A DNA stretch of 35,954 bases, from the NCBI GenBank assembly GCA_026692705.1, contig JAPLOE010000178.1:1-35954 (forward strand). The letters run 5' to 3'. Positions within the stretch are counted from its first letter, which is position 1, and every line of letters starts with the position of its first letter. The position numbers and the translations under genes are program-made. This DNA comes from Planctomycetota bacterium. Lineage in GTDB: Bacteria; Planctomycetota; UBA1135; GCA-002686595. The notes below the pieces were generated by a model. The model worked only from the letters and a program-made list of their open reading frames with translations. It had not been told where the DNA came from and made no database searches. This document shows positions 24,264-32,987 of the stretch, in pieces.

Positions 24264-25109
24264 GTGCCAGATTGCACCCATGACAAGGAACCGGCGGATT
24301 TCGCCGTGGTCGCGGCCTTCCGCAACGCGCCGGCGCTCCGGCTGGAGATCGAGCTCGTGCACGCGCTGTCGGTGCCACTCAACTACTACGCGCACGTCGA
24401 CCCGCTCGGCGTCGAGCGCGCGCAGCAGGCCGCGGCCGAGCGCTGGACCAACGTGCTGCGCGACGCCGGCATCATCGGCGCCGAGCTCGCGCGCACGCTG
24501 CGCACCGTGCCCGGCCGCCCCGCCGACGTGCTCGTCGAGCGCGCCCGCGAGCTCGACGCCGGCCTGATCGTGCTCGGCCGCCATCAGAAGCGGGGGCCCT
24601 TCGAGTTCGGCGACGTCGTGCGCGAGGTGATCGTGCGCGCGCCCTGCCCGGTCTGGGTGCAGGCCGGCCCGCCGCAGCCCGTGCGCCGCGTGCTCTGCCC
24701 GCTCGACCTCGGGCCGAATTCGCGCGCCGTGCTCGAGCTCGCCCGCGACGTCGCGCAAGCCTGCGGCGCGTCCCTGTGCGTGATGCACTCCTTCGTGCGG
24801 CCCGAGCTCGGGTACGTGCTCGGCTATCCGCTGCAATTCCCCGCGAGCTTCGTCGACGAGGCGCGCGATTCGGCCGAGCGCGAGTTCGATGCGCTGCTCG
24901 GTTCCTTCGAGTTCGGTTCCGTCCCCCAGTCGCGCCGCTTCTCCGAAGGCAGCCCCGCCGCCGACATCCTCGCCGCCCAGTCGGAGTTCGACCTCGTCGT
25001 GATGGGCACGCACGGCCGCCACGCGCTCGCCAGCGCCTTCATGGGCTCGGTCGCCGGCGACGTCCTGCGCGACGCGCGCGTGCCGGTGCTCGTCCGCAGG
25101 AACCTCTAG
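24264..25109 (+). CDS. Tandem universal stress protein, N-terminus probably frameshifted
   Basis: The frame from 24264 encodes two Usp domains (about residues 15-133 and 138-281). The second is complete: VRRVLCPLDLGPNSRAVLELARDV, then DLVVMGTHGRHALASAFMGSVAGDVLR with the ATP-type G-x2-G-x9-G(S/T) motif. The first lacks its opening beta strand (RILVxxDFS) and starts inside FAVVAAFRNAPALRLEIELVHAL. In another frame, ATG 24280 gives MTRNRRI, a normal Usp beginning, which breaks at about 24300 where the coding frame resumes. So a small deletion or frameshift near 24300 is likely. The GTG at 24264 is only formal. Such proteins bind ATP and respond to stress or starvation; the target is unknown. 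Confidence 0.75.
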   Translation: MPDCTHDKEPADFAVVAAFRNAPALRLEIELVHALSVPLNYYAHVDPLGVERAQQAAAERWTNVLRDAGIIGAELARTLRTVPGRPADVLVERARELDAGLIVLGRHQKRGPFEFGDVVREVIVRAPCPVWVQAGPPQPVRRVLCPLDLGPNSRAVLELARDVAQACGASLCVMHSFVRPELGYVLGYPLQFPASFVDEARDSAEREFDALLGSFEFGSVPQSRRFSEGSPAADILAAQSEFDLVVMGTHGRHALASAFMGSVAGDVLRDARVPVLVRRNL

Positions 25110-25345
25110 ACGCAGTTGCCCATCATCTTCTTCCTTCCCCTGCTTCCCTCCCTTCTCTCTCCCCTCTCCCTCCTGTCCGCTCCCCCACCGGTTCCTCTCC
25201 TCTCTTCCGGACGTTGAACAACCGGGCGGGGAGCAAACCGGAGGGAGAACAGAGGCAGAGGAGCGAACCAGAAGAAGCGGGAGAAACAGAAGAAGGAGAG
25301 GAGGAAGAGGAAGGCGCTTGTTGCGCAGCTTCCGAGGCTTGCGGC
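25110..25345. other. Intergenic pyrimidine tract followed by purine tract
   Basis: Between the convergent Usp and htpG genes, 25126-25209 is almost all C/T and about 25227-25315 almost all A/G. The two tracts are partly complementary, so the transcript from either side could fold into a long imperfect hairpin. I see no gene, tRNA or promoter in it. The base composition differs sharply from all neighbours. Confidence 0.6.
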
Positions 25346-27268
25346 TTACTTGGCGCTGGCGAGCATCAGCTCGCTGACGAGGCGCGAGAAGCGCGGCGCG
25401 TCCGGGAGCGGCGAGCCTTCGGCGAGCAGCGCCTGTCCGTAGAGCAGGTCCGCCCAGTCCTTGAGCTTGCCCGACTGCGCGTCGGCCTCGAACAGCGACT
25501 TGAGCTTCGCCGTCAGCGGGTGGTCGGCGTTGAGCTCGAGCACACGCTTGCGCGGCGGGACCGGGCGGCCGGTCTGGCGCAGCATGCGCTCGTAGTGCGG
25601 GCCGGGAGCGTCGGCGGAGTCGACGAGCACCGCAGGGCTGTCCTTGAGACGGGTGGAGAAGCGCACGCGCTCGACCGAGCCCGTCAGGCCGTGCTCGATG
25701 CGTTCGAGCACGCCGCGGTAGTCGCGCTCCATCGTTTCTCGGTGCTCCTTGTCGGCGGCGCCGCCGAACTCGGCCTCGCCGCGCTCGAGCGCCACGAGCT
25801 TCTTGCCCTTGTACTCGCGCAGCGCGTCGCGCACCCACTCGTCGATCGGGTCCGTGAAGCACAACGCCTCGCCGCCCTTCGCCGCCAGCGCCTCGAGGTG
25901 CGGTGAGCGCCGCACGGTCTCGAGGTCGGAGCCGAGGATCGTGTAGAGCGTGTCCTGGTCCTTCGGCACGCGCGCGATCAGCTCGTCGAGCGTGACCAGC
26001 GTGCCGTCCTTCGTCGTCGGGAACAGGCACAGGGCCGCGAGCTCTTCCGTGCGCTCGCGCTCCATCACGAGGCCTTCCTTCAGCACCGTGCCGAAGGCCG
26101 CCCAGAACTTCTCGTAGTCCGCGCGGCGGTTGTCGCGCATGGCGCCGAGCGCCTCGAGCACCTTGGTCGTGCAGCGTTTCTTGATCTGCACCAACGTGCG
26201 GTTCTGCTGCAGGATCTCGCGGCTGACGTTGAGCGGCAGGTCGGAACTGTCGACGACGCCACGCACGAAACGCAGCCACGGCGGCAGCAGCTCCTCGCAC
26301 TCACCCATCACGAAGACGCGGCGCACGTACAGCGCGACCTGCGACTTGTCGCGGCCGGGCTCGAACAGGTCGAACGGGCGCGCACCGGGCACGTAGAGCA
26401 GCGCCGTGTACTCGTTCGAGCCTTCGTTGCGGAAGTGCACCGTCTCGAGCGGATCGGCGAAGTCGTGCGCGAGGTGGTGGTAGAACTGCGCGTACTCCTC
26501 AGGCTTGATCTCGTCCTTGGGGCGCGACCACAGCGGCTTCTTCGAGTTGAGCTCGACCACCTCCACGCCGCCGGGACCCGGGCGACGGCGCAGCACGCGC
26601 TCGTCCGGCAGGCACTCGGTCGGCATCAGGATCGGCCACTCGACGAAGTCGGAGTACTTCTTCACTAGCTCGCGCAGCACGTACGCGTCGGCGAAATCCT
26701 GCGCGTCCTCCTCGTCCTGCGGCAGCGGCTTGAGGTCGAGCGTGATGCGCGTGCCGCGCTCGAGGCCGCTCGTCGGCTCCAGCGTGAATTCCCCGTCGCC
26801 GCGCGACGTCCAGCACACGCCGCCGTCCGTGCCGGCCTTGCGCGTCTCGACCACGATGCGCTCGGCGACCATGAAGCTCGAGTAGAAGCCGACGCCGAAC
26901 TGGCCGATCAGCTCGGGGCTCTGGGAGCCCTTGGCGCGCAGCGCCTCGAGGAAACGCCGCGTGCCGGAGCGCGCGATCGTGCCGAGGTTCTCGATCACCT
27001 CTTCGCGGGTCATGCCGATGCCGTTGTCGGCGATCACGATGCGGCGCGCCTGGGCGTCGACGTCGAGCCGGATGCACAGCTCGTCGCCGCCGCTCGCGAG
27101 CTCCGGCTTCGTCAGCGCCTCGAAGCGCAGCTTGTCGAGTGCGTCGCTCGCGTTCGAGATCAGCTCGCGCAGGAAGATCTCCTTGTGCGAGTAGAGCGAA
27201 TGGATCATCAGGCCGAGCAGTTCCTTGACCTCGGCCTGGAACACGTGCGTTTCGGGTCGTTGCGTCAT
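25346..27268 (-). CDS. htpG: HtpG, Hsp90-family chaperone
   Basis: A 640-residue ATP-dependent chaperone. The N-terminal GHKL ATPase has HKEIFLRELISNASDALDKLRFE (Glu35, Asn39), DNGIGMTREEVIENLGTIARSGT (Asp81 binds adenine) and IGQFGVGFYSSF. The middle domain has YVRRVFVMGECEELLPPWLRFVRGVVDSSDLPLNVSRE with the catalytic Arg region. The C-terminal dimer domain ends LMLASAK. Length and order match bacterial HtpG (E. coli 624). The start ATG has AAGGAGA upstream and opens TQRPETHVFQAEVKELL, the usual beginning. No CIRCE-like element was seen in the 113-base leader; heat regulation is not visible from sequence. Confidence 0.97.
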   Translation of the reverse strand: MTQRPETHVFQAEVKELLGLMIHSLYSHKEIFLRELISNASDALDKLRFEALTKPELASGGDELCIRLDVDAQARRIVIADNGIGMTREEVIENLGTIARSGTRRFLEALRAKGSQSPELIGQFGVGFYSSFMVAERIVVETRKAGTDGGVCWTSRGDGEFTLEPTSGLERGTRITLDLKPLPQDEEDAQDFADAYVLRELVKKYSDFVEWPILMPTECLPDERVLRRRPGPGGVEVVELNSKKPLWSRPKDEIKPEEYAQFYHHLAHDFADPLETVHFRNEGSNEYTALLYVPGARPFDLFEPGRDKSQVALYVRRVFVMGECEELLPPWLRFVRGVVDSSDLPLNVSREILQQNRTLVQIKKRCTTKVLEALGAMRDNRRADYEKFWAAFGTVLKEGLVMERERTEELAALCLFPTTKDGTLVTLDELIARVPKDQDTLYTILGSDLETVRRSPHLEALAAKGGEALCFTDPIDEWVRDALREYKGKKLVALERGEAEFGGAADKEHRETMERDYRGVLERIEHGLTGSVERVRFSTRLKDSPAVLVDSADAPGPHYERMLRQTGRPVPPRKRVLELNADHPLTAKLKSLFEADAQSGKLKDWADLLYGQALLAEGSPLPDAPRFSRLVSELMLASAK

Positions 27269-27323
27269 GGCTGTCTCCTTGGGGAAAGGCCCGCGGCCTG
27301 CGCGGGGGCGAAGAAGATAGTCC

Positions 27324-27358
27324 GCGGGCCGCGGAGGCAAAAGCTCCCCGCGGCCCGC
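27324..27358 (-). terminator. Hairpin terminator after the secreted-protein pair
   Basis: Arms 27324-27334 and 27348-27358 pair perfectly over 11 bp. The structure lies 25 bases past the stop of the 27383-28513 gene, and its minus-strand 3' side is only moderately T-rich (CTATCTTCTTC). It separates that unit from htpG downstream. Confidence 0.5.
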
Positions 27359-27382
27359 TTGTTCGATCCGCCTTGGTTCGCG

Positions 27383-28513
27383 CTACTTCTTGCGGCGCTG
27401 CGAGTCGGCCCGCGGATTGACCTTCTCCGGCAGGAGCTCGATGTTCGTGCCGTCCGTGAAGTCGATTCCGTACTTCACCGGGCCGCTCAGCATCGTGCGC
27501 TGCGCGTAGGGCTCGGGCTTCGCCGTGTTGTAGCGGGTCTTGTTGACCGTCGAGACGTAGCCTTCCTGCCCCTCGAGGCGGAACGACAGCGCGCGCCCGT
27601 GGTCCAAGTCCCACAGCAGCTCGGCCGTGCCCGCCAGCGTGTACTCCAGCGGCACGCTCTCGACCTTGGCGTTCTCGCGGCGCTCCGCCGGCGGCATCGC
27701 CATGCGGTAGAGCTGCTTGCGGTCGGTCAGGCTGACGATGTGCAGCTCGAACGCGATGACGCCCGCCTGCACCTGCGGCGCGGGCTCGCCCTCGCCCGTC
27801 TGCACGGCGCGACGGCCCTTGTACGTGGCCTTGATCTCGCCGCCCACGGGCTCGTAGTAGTCCGCGAAGTTGCCGCCGACGCCGATCTTGAGCGTGCGAC
27901 CGAACAGCGAGCCGCCCTCGGGGATCAGCTGCAGGTTGCCACCCGGGCAGAGCACGTCGCGGAAGCGCGCCAGATCGATCGTCCACGTCGCGCCGGGCTC
28001 GACCTCGCCGGGAGGCAGCAGCGCGAGCAACTCGAACTCGCCGCGCAGCTCGCGCAGCAGGCTCTCTTCCGCGTCGACCTTCTCGAAGCAGCGCGACCAG
28101 TCCTTCTCGTCGTCCACCCAGCGGAACTCGAGGATCTGCCGCTGCAGCGCCGACGACATGCGGCTGCCCTCGGGGCGCATCTCGCCCGCGGCCACCGTCA
28201 GGCTCGACTTGCCGGTCAGGTTCGCCTCGCGCACCGCACGCTTGAACGCGCGCGGCAGGCCCGTCGAGGCCTCGGTGTATTCGTCGAGGAATTCCGTGCG
28301 CTGCGTGACGCTGAGCCAGCCACCGCGCCCGTCCGAGACGAACGGCAGGTCGCCGGTGCTCTGGCCCATGTCGTCGATGCGCAGCTCGTGCACGACCGTC
28401 GCGGTCTTCAGCACGCGTGCGCCCGCTTCGCTGCGGAACTCGAACTTGTCGCCCGCGAGGGCGGAGGCCGGAAGCGCGACGAGCGCGAATGCGGCGAGGA
28501 GAGTGGTGTTCAT
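27383..28513 (-). CDS. Secreted protein of unknown function
   Basis: A 376-residue protein with a signal peptide (MNTTLLAAFALVALPASALAG). I do not recognise the mature part. It is mostly beta-strand-like: VVHELRIDDMG near the start, GEVEPGATWTIDLARFRDVL near residue 165-180, and VSTVNKTRYNTAKPEP toward the end. Two cysteines only. The C-terminus is basic (SQRRKK). This pattern resembles periplasmic proteins that measure or bind a ligand through a repeated beta scaffold, but no known fold is certain. It starts 9 bases after the MORN-protein stop, so both are likely made from one transcript and act in the same compartment. Confidence 0.7.
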   Translation of the reverse strand: MNTTLLAAFALVALPASALAGDKFEFRSEAGARVLKTATVVHELRIDDMGQSTGDLPFVSDGRGGWLSVTQRTEFLDEYTEASTGLPRAFKRAVREANLTGKSSLTVAAGEMRPEGSRMSSALQRQILEFRWVDDEKDWSRCFEKVDAEESLLRELRGEFELLALLPPGEVEPGATWTIDLARFRDVLCPGGNLQLIPEGGSLFGRTLKIGVGGNFADYYEPVGGEIKATYKGRRAVQTGEGEPAPQVQAGVIAFELHIVSLTDRKQLYRMAMPPAERRENAKVESVPLEYTLAGTAELLWDLDHGRALSFRLEGQEGYVSTVNKTRYNTAKPEPYAQRTMLSGPVKYGIDFTDGTNIELLPEKVNPRADSQRRKK

Positions 28514-28522
28514 GTGCGGGCC

Positions 28523-29815
28523 CTACTTCTGCTTGCGATCGTTGTGGAAGTTGCCCGAGAGCACTTCATCCGGCGTGCCGTCCTCGTTCCAAGCGCGCCA
28601 CTGGCCCTCGCGCTTGCCGCCGGCGTAGTCGCCTTCCTCGCGCTTCTGCCCGCTCTCCCACCACGTGCGGTACGGGCCGTCGAGCTTGCCCTCGCGGAAG
28701 CTCTCCACGCGCCATTTCTGGCCGTTCTTGTGGTACGTGACCCACGTGCCGATCAGCTGGCCCTGGTCGTAGTTGCCCTCGGCCGCGACCTGTCCGTTGT
28801 CGTGCCAGCGCTTCCACGCGCCCTGTTCCTTGCCCGCGTCCCAGCCGCCCTCGAATTCCTTCTCGCCGTTGCGGTGCCACTTGGTCCACACGCCCGTCTG
28901 CAGGCCGGCCTCGAACATGCCGGCCGACTGCATCTGGCCGTTGTCGTGCCACGTGGTCCAGCGCCCGATCTGCAGGCCGAGGTGGTAGGAGCCTTCCTGG
29001 AACTTCGTGCCGTTGGCGTGGAAGTACAGCCACGGCCCTTGCTGCATGCCGCGGTAGTAACTGCCTTCCTGGTACACGGTCTTGCCGTCGGGGTGGTAGA
29101 CGCGCCACAGCCCGTCGCGCGCGCCCTCGGCGAAGTTGCCGACCGAGCGCAGCGTTCCCTCGAGGTAGTACTCGCGCGACTCGCCGACCGCGAGATCGCC
29201 GGCGTACACGACCTCGTCGAGCAGCGCGCCCGTCGGGTTCCAGCGCCGCCACAGCCCTTCGCGCTTGCCGGCGACGTAGCGACCGGCCTTCGAAGGCAGC
29301 TCGATGCCCGGGTGGTAGAAGACCCACTCGCCGTCGTACTCGTAGTTGCGGAACGAGCCCGCGGCGCGGCGCTTGCCGTCCTGGTAGTAGAGGATCCACG
29401 GCCCCTCGCGGCGGCCGTTCTTCATCTCGCCCTCGGCAGCCTTCGCGCCGTTGGGGTGCAGGTAGGTCTTGTCGATGCGCGCGGGCGCCGGCGGAGGCTT
29501 CACGTCCGGCACGGCCGTCGGCGGCCAGTTCCCGGCCGCGGCCGCCGGATTGCGTGTGAGCGGCTCGTCCGGCGACGGCACGGCGGGCGCGCGACCGGCG
29601 TCGGACTCACCCTGCGACTTGCCCTTGGGGGTGTCGCGCTGGATCGGTTGGCCCTGTGCAGGTTGGCCCTGTGCAGGTTGGCCCGGGGCCGGCTGGCCCG
29701 TCGCGGGCTTCTCCTGGACGGGCGGAGCCTGTCCCGCAGGGTTCTGCGCGGCGAAGGCCAAGGTCGCGCCGAGGGCGAACGCGGCGCCGAGGACGGCGAT
29801 GGAACGAGGTTGCAT
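28523..29815 (-). CDS. Secreted MORN-repeat protein A
   Basis: A 430-residue protein. Residues 1-22 are a signal peptide; residues 23-100 are a Pro/Gln/Gly-rich linker including pentapeptide repeats (GQPAQ). From about residue 105 onward come about a dozen 23-24-residue units of the type GPWxxWHxNGxxxxEGxYxxGxxxG, for example GVWTKWHRNGEKEFEGGW and GAWKRWHDNGQVAAEGNY. This is the MORN-like pattern also annotated as YwqK-family antitoxin; no toxin partner is visible, so that label should not be trusted. The role is unknown; MORN folds are beta hairpins that often bind lipid or protein. It is the first gene of a two-gene unit. Confidence 0.85.
   Translation of the reverse strand: MQPRSIAVLGAAFALGATLAFAAQNPAGQAPPVQEKPATGQPAPGQPAQGQPAQGQPIQRDTPKGKSQGESDAGRAPAVPSPDEPLTRNPAAAAGNWPPTAVPDVKPPPAPARIDKTYLHPNGAKAAEGEMKNGRREGPWILYYQDGKRRAAGSFRNYEYDGEWVFYHPGIELPSKAGRYVAGKREGLWRRWNPTGALLDEVVYAGDLAVGESREYYLEGTLRSVGNFAEGARDGLWRVYHPDGKTVYQEGSYYRGMQQGPWLYFHANGTKFQEGSYHLGLQIGRWTTWHDNGQMQSAGMFEAGLQTGVWTKWHRNGEKEFEGGWDAGKEQGAWKRWHDNGQVAAEGNYDQGQLIGTWVTYHKNGQKWRVESFREGKLDGPYRTWWESGQKREEGDYAGGKREGQWRAWNEDGTPDEVLSGNFHNDRKQK
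29646..29705. repeat. 15-bp tandem repeat, four copies
   Basis: Two identical copies of GGTTGGCCCTGTGCA (29646-29660, 29661-29675) and two diverged copies (to 29705). On the minus strand they encode the GQPAx pentapeptides of the MORN protein linker. Copy number could vary between strains. Confidence 0.8.
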
Positions 29816-29932
29816 TGCGGCGAACGATACCGGCGAGACCGGGGTGGGGCGAGCGGAGGTGTCCTTACGCAGACGGACGGCGGCTGTGAGGAGCGCGGCC
29901 GCAGCGTGAAGGCCCGTGGGAGGAGCCTGAGC

Positions 29933-30427
29933 TTATCGGCGGGGTGCTTCGACGGCCTCGAACATGAGGTAGTGCGACGCTTCCATGCCGAGCTTCCGGT
30001 AAGTGGACTGAGCCGGAAGATTGTTCCGGTCGACGTACAGGCGCAGCGAGACGACGTCCCCACGCTCGCGGGCGAGCTCGAGCACCCGCTCGTGCAGGGC
30101 GCGATATACGCCGCGCCGGCGCGCCGCGGGCATCACGTAGACGCTCTGGATCCACCACGCCCAGCCGTTGCGCCAGTCGCTCCACTCGGAGGTCACGAGC
30201 AGGCAGCCCGAGGGCGCCCCATCGACGTCCGCGACCAGATAAAAGCCCTTGGCGGGGTCGGAAAGCGCCGCTTCGACGCCGCGCTCGAGCTTCGCCCGGT
30301 CGAGCTCGAGCCCCTCGCTCTCGCGCGCCATCGACAGGTTGAACTCGACGATCACGCGGAAGTCGGCCGAGACGGCCGGCCGGGCGCGCACCCCGGGCAC
30401 CACGTCGCGCTGCTGGAAAGGGTCCAT
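29933..30427 (-). CDS. GNAT-family N-acetyltransferase
   Basis: A 164-residue acyl-CoA acyltransferase. It opens VRARPAVSADFRVIVEFN, the usual GNAT strand/helix start. Motif A, the pyrophosphate loop, is SVYVMPAARRRGVYRALHERVLELA (R-R-R-G-V-Y in place of the common R-G-x-G-x-G/A). The C-terminal motif VDRNNLPAQSTYRKLGMEASHYLMFE is typical of small-molecule or protein acetyltransferases. WSDWRNGWAWWIQSVYV forms a Trp-rich strand before motif A. Substrate unknown. It shares the 164-base upstream region with the divergent secreted protease gene. Confidence 0.88.
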   Translation of the reverse strand: MDPFQQRDVVPGVRARPAVSADFRVIVEFNLSMARESEGLELDRAKLERGVEAALSDPAKGFYLVADVDGAPSGCLLVTSEWSDWRNGWAWWIQSVYVMPAARRRGVYRALHERVLELARERGDVVSLRLYVDRNNLPAQSTYRKLGMEASHYLMFEAVEAPRR

Positions 30428-30591
30428 TGGCCGCGAGTCTAGCCGTTGCGGCTGCGGGGCTCCCCCACAGCTTTTCCGCGAAGATTTGCCGAGCGCCGCG
30501 AGTCGGGGGATGCTTGGGGGGCCTTGCGCGCGGGGAACTTCCCGCGCCGTCCGCCCCTCTCACAGGGTCCCGCCCCTGCCCCGCCGCCTTC

Positions 30592-32148
30592 ATGCACCTT
30601 CGCCTCACGCTCGCCGCCCTGCTCGCCCTCTCGGCCCTCGCTCCCGCGCAGACCGGCCACAACCCCGAGCAGCTGGTGCCCTTCACCTACGACTCGGGCT
30701 GGCTCGCCAATCCGAGCGCGAGCGAGACCGTCGTCGCGTCGCACACGATCCGCATCGCCAACGCCTCATGGATCCGCCTGCGTTTCCAGGCCGCGCGCCT
30801 GTGGAACGGCGGTGACGAGGACTCGGGCACGTTCCTGCGCATCACGTCGCACCGCGACGGCTCCGTGCAGGAGCTCCACACGCGCCACGTGCGCGAGTGG
30901 GGCCTGACGAGCGCGTACTTCAACGGCGACGCGGTGCAGGTCGACATCGTCGCTCCCGCCGGCGCCGGGCCGTCGCGCCTCGTGCTGCGCAACGTGTGGA
31001 TCGGGCCGATCCTCTCGTCGCAGATGAGCCAGTGCGGCTCGACCGACGACCGCGTGCCGTCGAGCGACCCGCGCCTCGCGCGCACGCTGCCGGTGACTTG
31101 CACGAGCTGGATGTTCGACGACTGCACGCACTGCCTGACGAGCGCGGGCCACTGCTACGCCGATCCGTCGTGGATCACCGTCGTCGAGTTCAACGTTCCG
31201 CCTTCGACGAGCTTCGGCACCGTCAACCATCCCGGCCCGCAGGACCAGTACGCCGTCGACCCGGCTTCGCGCCAGTTCCAGAGCGGCGGCGTCGGCAACG
31301 ACTGGTCGGTCTTCGGCTGCTTCCCCAACTCCAACACCGGCCTCACGCCTGTGCAGGCGCAAGGTGGCGGCTTCTTCCGCCTCGTCGCACCGCCGCCGGT
31401 GAGCCCGAGCGTGCAGCTCGCGGTCACGGGCTACGGCTCCGACACCAACGACCCCACGTACAGCTTCTGGCAGCAGACGCACACCGGCGATTACGTGCTC
31501 TTCGCCGGCACCACGATTCGCCACACCGCCGACACGACCGGCGGCAACTCGGGCTCGCCCGTGGTGTGGAGCAATTCCGCCCCCGACGCCGCGATCGGCA
31601 TGCACACGCACGGTGCGTGCAGCACGACGGTCCCGATCGGCTCGAACTCGGGCACCGCGAGCACGCAAGCCAACTGGACCGCGGCCCGCGCCAATCCGCT
31701 CGGCGTCTGCGCGCCCACCTCGAGCGCGCAGGTCTACTGCACGCCGAAACTCAACAGCCTCGGCTGCGCGCCCACGATCTCGTCCACGGGCGCCGCGAGC
31801 GCCACCGCGGGCGCCGGCAGCTTCACGATCACTGCGACGAACCTGCTCAACCAGAAGACCGGCCTGCTCTTCTACGGCTACCTGCCGTCTTCCGCGCCGT
31901 TCATGGGCGGCACCCGCTGCGTCGAATTCCCGTTGCGCCGCACTCCCGTGCAACCGACCGGCGGCGCCACCAGCGGCTCGAGCTGCACCGGCTCGCTCTC
32001 CTACGACATGGGCGCGCGCATCACCTCCGGCCTCGACTCCAACCTCGCGCTCGGCTCCATCGCCTACGCCCAAGTCTGGTCCCGCGACCCCGGCGACCCC
32101 CTCGGCGCCAGCCTCACCGCCGGCCTGCGCTTCTCGATCGGCCCGTGA
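30592..32148 (+). CDS. Secreted trypsin-like serine protease with C-terminal module
   Basis: A 518-residue protein with a signal peptide (MHLRLTLAALLALSALAPAQ). A beta domain (about 21-140) precedes a chymotrypsin-like region. The triad is visible: His187 in CLTSAGHCY, Asp237 in GNDWSVFG and Ser320 in TTGGNSGSPVVW, with HTHGAC after it. Spacing fits S1-type proteases of the glutamyl-endopeptidase/V8 kind, but the specificity pocket cannot be read. Residues 382-518 form a separate module, YCTPKLNSLGC to LRFSIGP, shared with the SBBP protein at 5554-7953. ATG 30592 opens the signal; no clear ribosome binding site is seen. It converges with the second MORN pair. Confidence 0.8.
   Translation: MHLRLTLAALLALSALAPAQTGHNPEQLVPFTYDSGWLANPSASETVVASHTIRIANASWIRLRFQAARLWNGGDEDSGTFLRITSHRDGSVQELHTRHVREWGLTSAYFNGDAVQVDIVAPAGAGPSRLVLRNVWIGPILSSQMSQCGSTDDRVPSSDPRLARTLPVTCTSWMFDDCTHCLTSAGHCYADPSWITVVEFNVPPSTSFGTVNHPGPQDQYAVDPASRQFQSGGVGNDWSVFGCFPNSNTGLTPVQAQGGGFFRLVAPPPVSPSVQLAVTGYGSDTNDPTYSFWQQTHTGDYVLFAGTTIRHTADTTGGNSGSPVVWSNSAPDAAIGMHTHGACSTTVPIGSNSGTASTQANWTAARANPLGVCAPTSSAQVYCTPKLNSLGCAPTISSTGAASATAGAGSFTITATNLLNQKTGLLFYGYLPSSAPFMGGTRCVEFPLRRTPVQPTGGATSGSSCTGSLSYDMGARITSGLDSNLALGSIAYAQVWSRDPGDPLGASLTAGLRFSIGP
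31735..32145 (+). other. C-terminal module of the secreted protease
   Basis: Residues 382-518. Landmarks are YCTPKLNSLGC, SFTITATNLLNQ, APFMGGTRCVEFPLRRT, YDMGAR, LGSIAYAQVWSRDPGD and LRFSIGP. Order and spacing match the module of the SBBP protein (5557-5925). It has three or four cysteines that the SBBP copy lacks. Confidence 0.6.
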
Positions 32149-32171
32149 GATCGAGTCCAGCGCCCGTTGAT

Positions 32172-32978
32172 TCAGCGCTGCAGGACGTCGTCCCAGTAGG
32201 TGCCCGTCGCGCCTTCGTCGGGGGAGCCGTCGATGTGCCAGCAGTGCCAGGGGCCGACCTGGCGGCCTTCGCGGTATTCGCCGACGGCGCGTTTTTGGCC
32301 GTGTTCGTAGAAGAATTCCCACCAGCCGAAGGGTTCGCCCTCGACGAAGGAGCCTTCGCAGCGCGGCGTGCCGGCGTCCCACCACACGCGCCAGACACCG
32401 GTGCGCTGGCCGGAGACGTACAGGCCCTTCGATTCGACGCGGCCGTTCTTGTGCCACGTGGTCCACGGGCCTTCGCGCTCGCCGTTCGAGTAATCGCCGT
32501 GAGCGGCGACGGCGCTGTTGGCGTGCCAGCTCGTCCACGGGCCCTCGCGCAGGCCGGCGCGGAACAGGCCACGCTCCGCGACGCGGCCATTGCGGTGATG
32601 GAATACCCATTCGCCGACGCGCTGCCCACGCTCGAACGTACACGTCGCCGCGAGCTCGCCGTTGTCGTGCAGGAGCCGCCACTCGCCGTGCGGTTCGCCC
32701 GCGACGTAATCGCCCTCGCTCTCGGGCCGCCCGTTTTCGTGCCACGTGAGCCAGTGACCGACGCGCTGCCCGCGCTCGTGAGCGCCTTCCGCGCGCTTGA
32801 GCTGCGTGCGCTCGTGCCAGCTCGTGTGCCAGCCGTGCAGCAGCCCGGATTCGTAGTCCTCTTCGGCGAGCTTGCGCCCGCTCGCACCCCACGAACGCCA
32901 CGCGCCGTGGCGCAGGCCGTTCTCGACCGGGCCTTCCGCCGCCTTCGCGCCGTTCGCGTGCCGCTGCGTCTCGCGCAT
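32172..32978 (-). CDS. MORN-repeat protein C (no signal peptide)
   Basis: A 268-residue protein made almost entirely of MORN-like units of about 24 residues, such as GHWLTWHENGRPESEGDY, GPWTTWHKNGRVESKGLY and GVWRVWWDAGTPRCEGSF. It starts MRETQRHANGAKAAEG with no export signal, so it is either cytoplasmic or the C-terminal half of a longer protein. The ATG lies 9 bases after the stop of the MORN lipoprotein, and that protein ends in similar repeats; the two could once have been one gene. The last lines (CWHIDGSPDEGATGTYWDDV) resemble the end of MORN protein A, including the GSPDE/GTPDE segment. Function unknown. Confidence 0.8.
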   Translation of the reverse strand: MRETQRHANGAKAAEGPVENGLRHGAWRSWGASGRKLAEEDYESGLLHGWHTSWHERTQLKRAEGAHERGQRVGHWLTWHENGRPESEGDYVAGEPHGEWRLLHDNGELAATCTFERGQRVGEWVFHHRNGRVAERGLFRAGLREGPWTSWHANSAVAAHGDYSNGEREGPWTTWHKNGRVESKGLYVSGQRTGVWRVWWDAGTPRCEGSFVEGEPFGWWEFFYEHGQKRAVGEYREGRQVGPWHCWHIDGSPDEGATGTYWDDVLQR

Positions 32979-32987
32979 GGCGACGCG

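Noticed and set aside
24078-26300. A 740-codon minus-strand frame crossing htpG, the purine tract and the Usp gene
   Set aside because: It crosses three well-supported features and has tract-derived low complexity.
27269-27382. A CIRCE-type heat-shock operator upstream of htpG
   Set aside because: The only inverted repeat there is the GC-rich terminator; no TTAGCACTC-like arms.
29646-29705. A CRISPR array from the 15-bp repeats
   Set aside because: The repeats are directly adjacent without spacers and encode a Gln/Pro linker in frame.
28523-29815. MORN protein A as an antitoxin of a toxin-antitoxin pair
   Set aside because: It has a signal peptide and its operon partner is a secreted unknown protein, not a toxin.
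27185-30442. A 1085-codon plus-strand open frame opposite htpG and the MORN unit
   Set aside because: The composition is that of an antisense shadow, and no recognisable motif was found.
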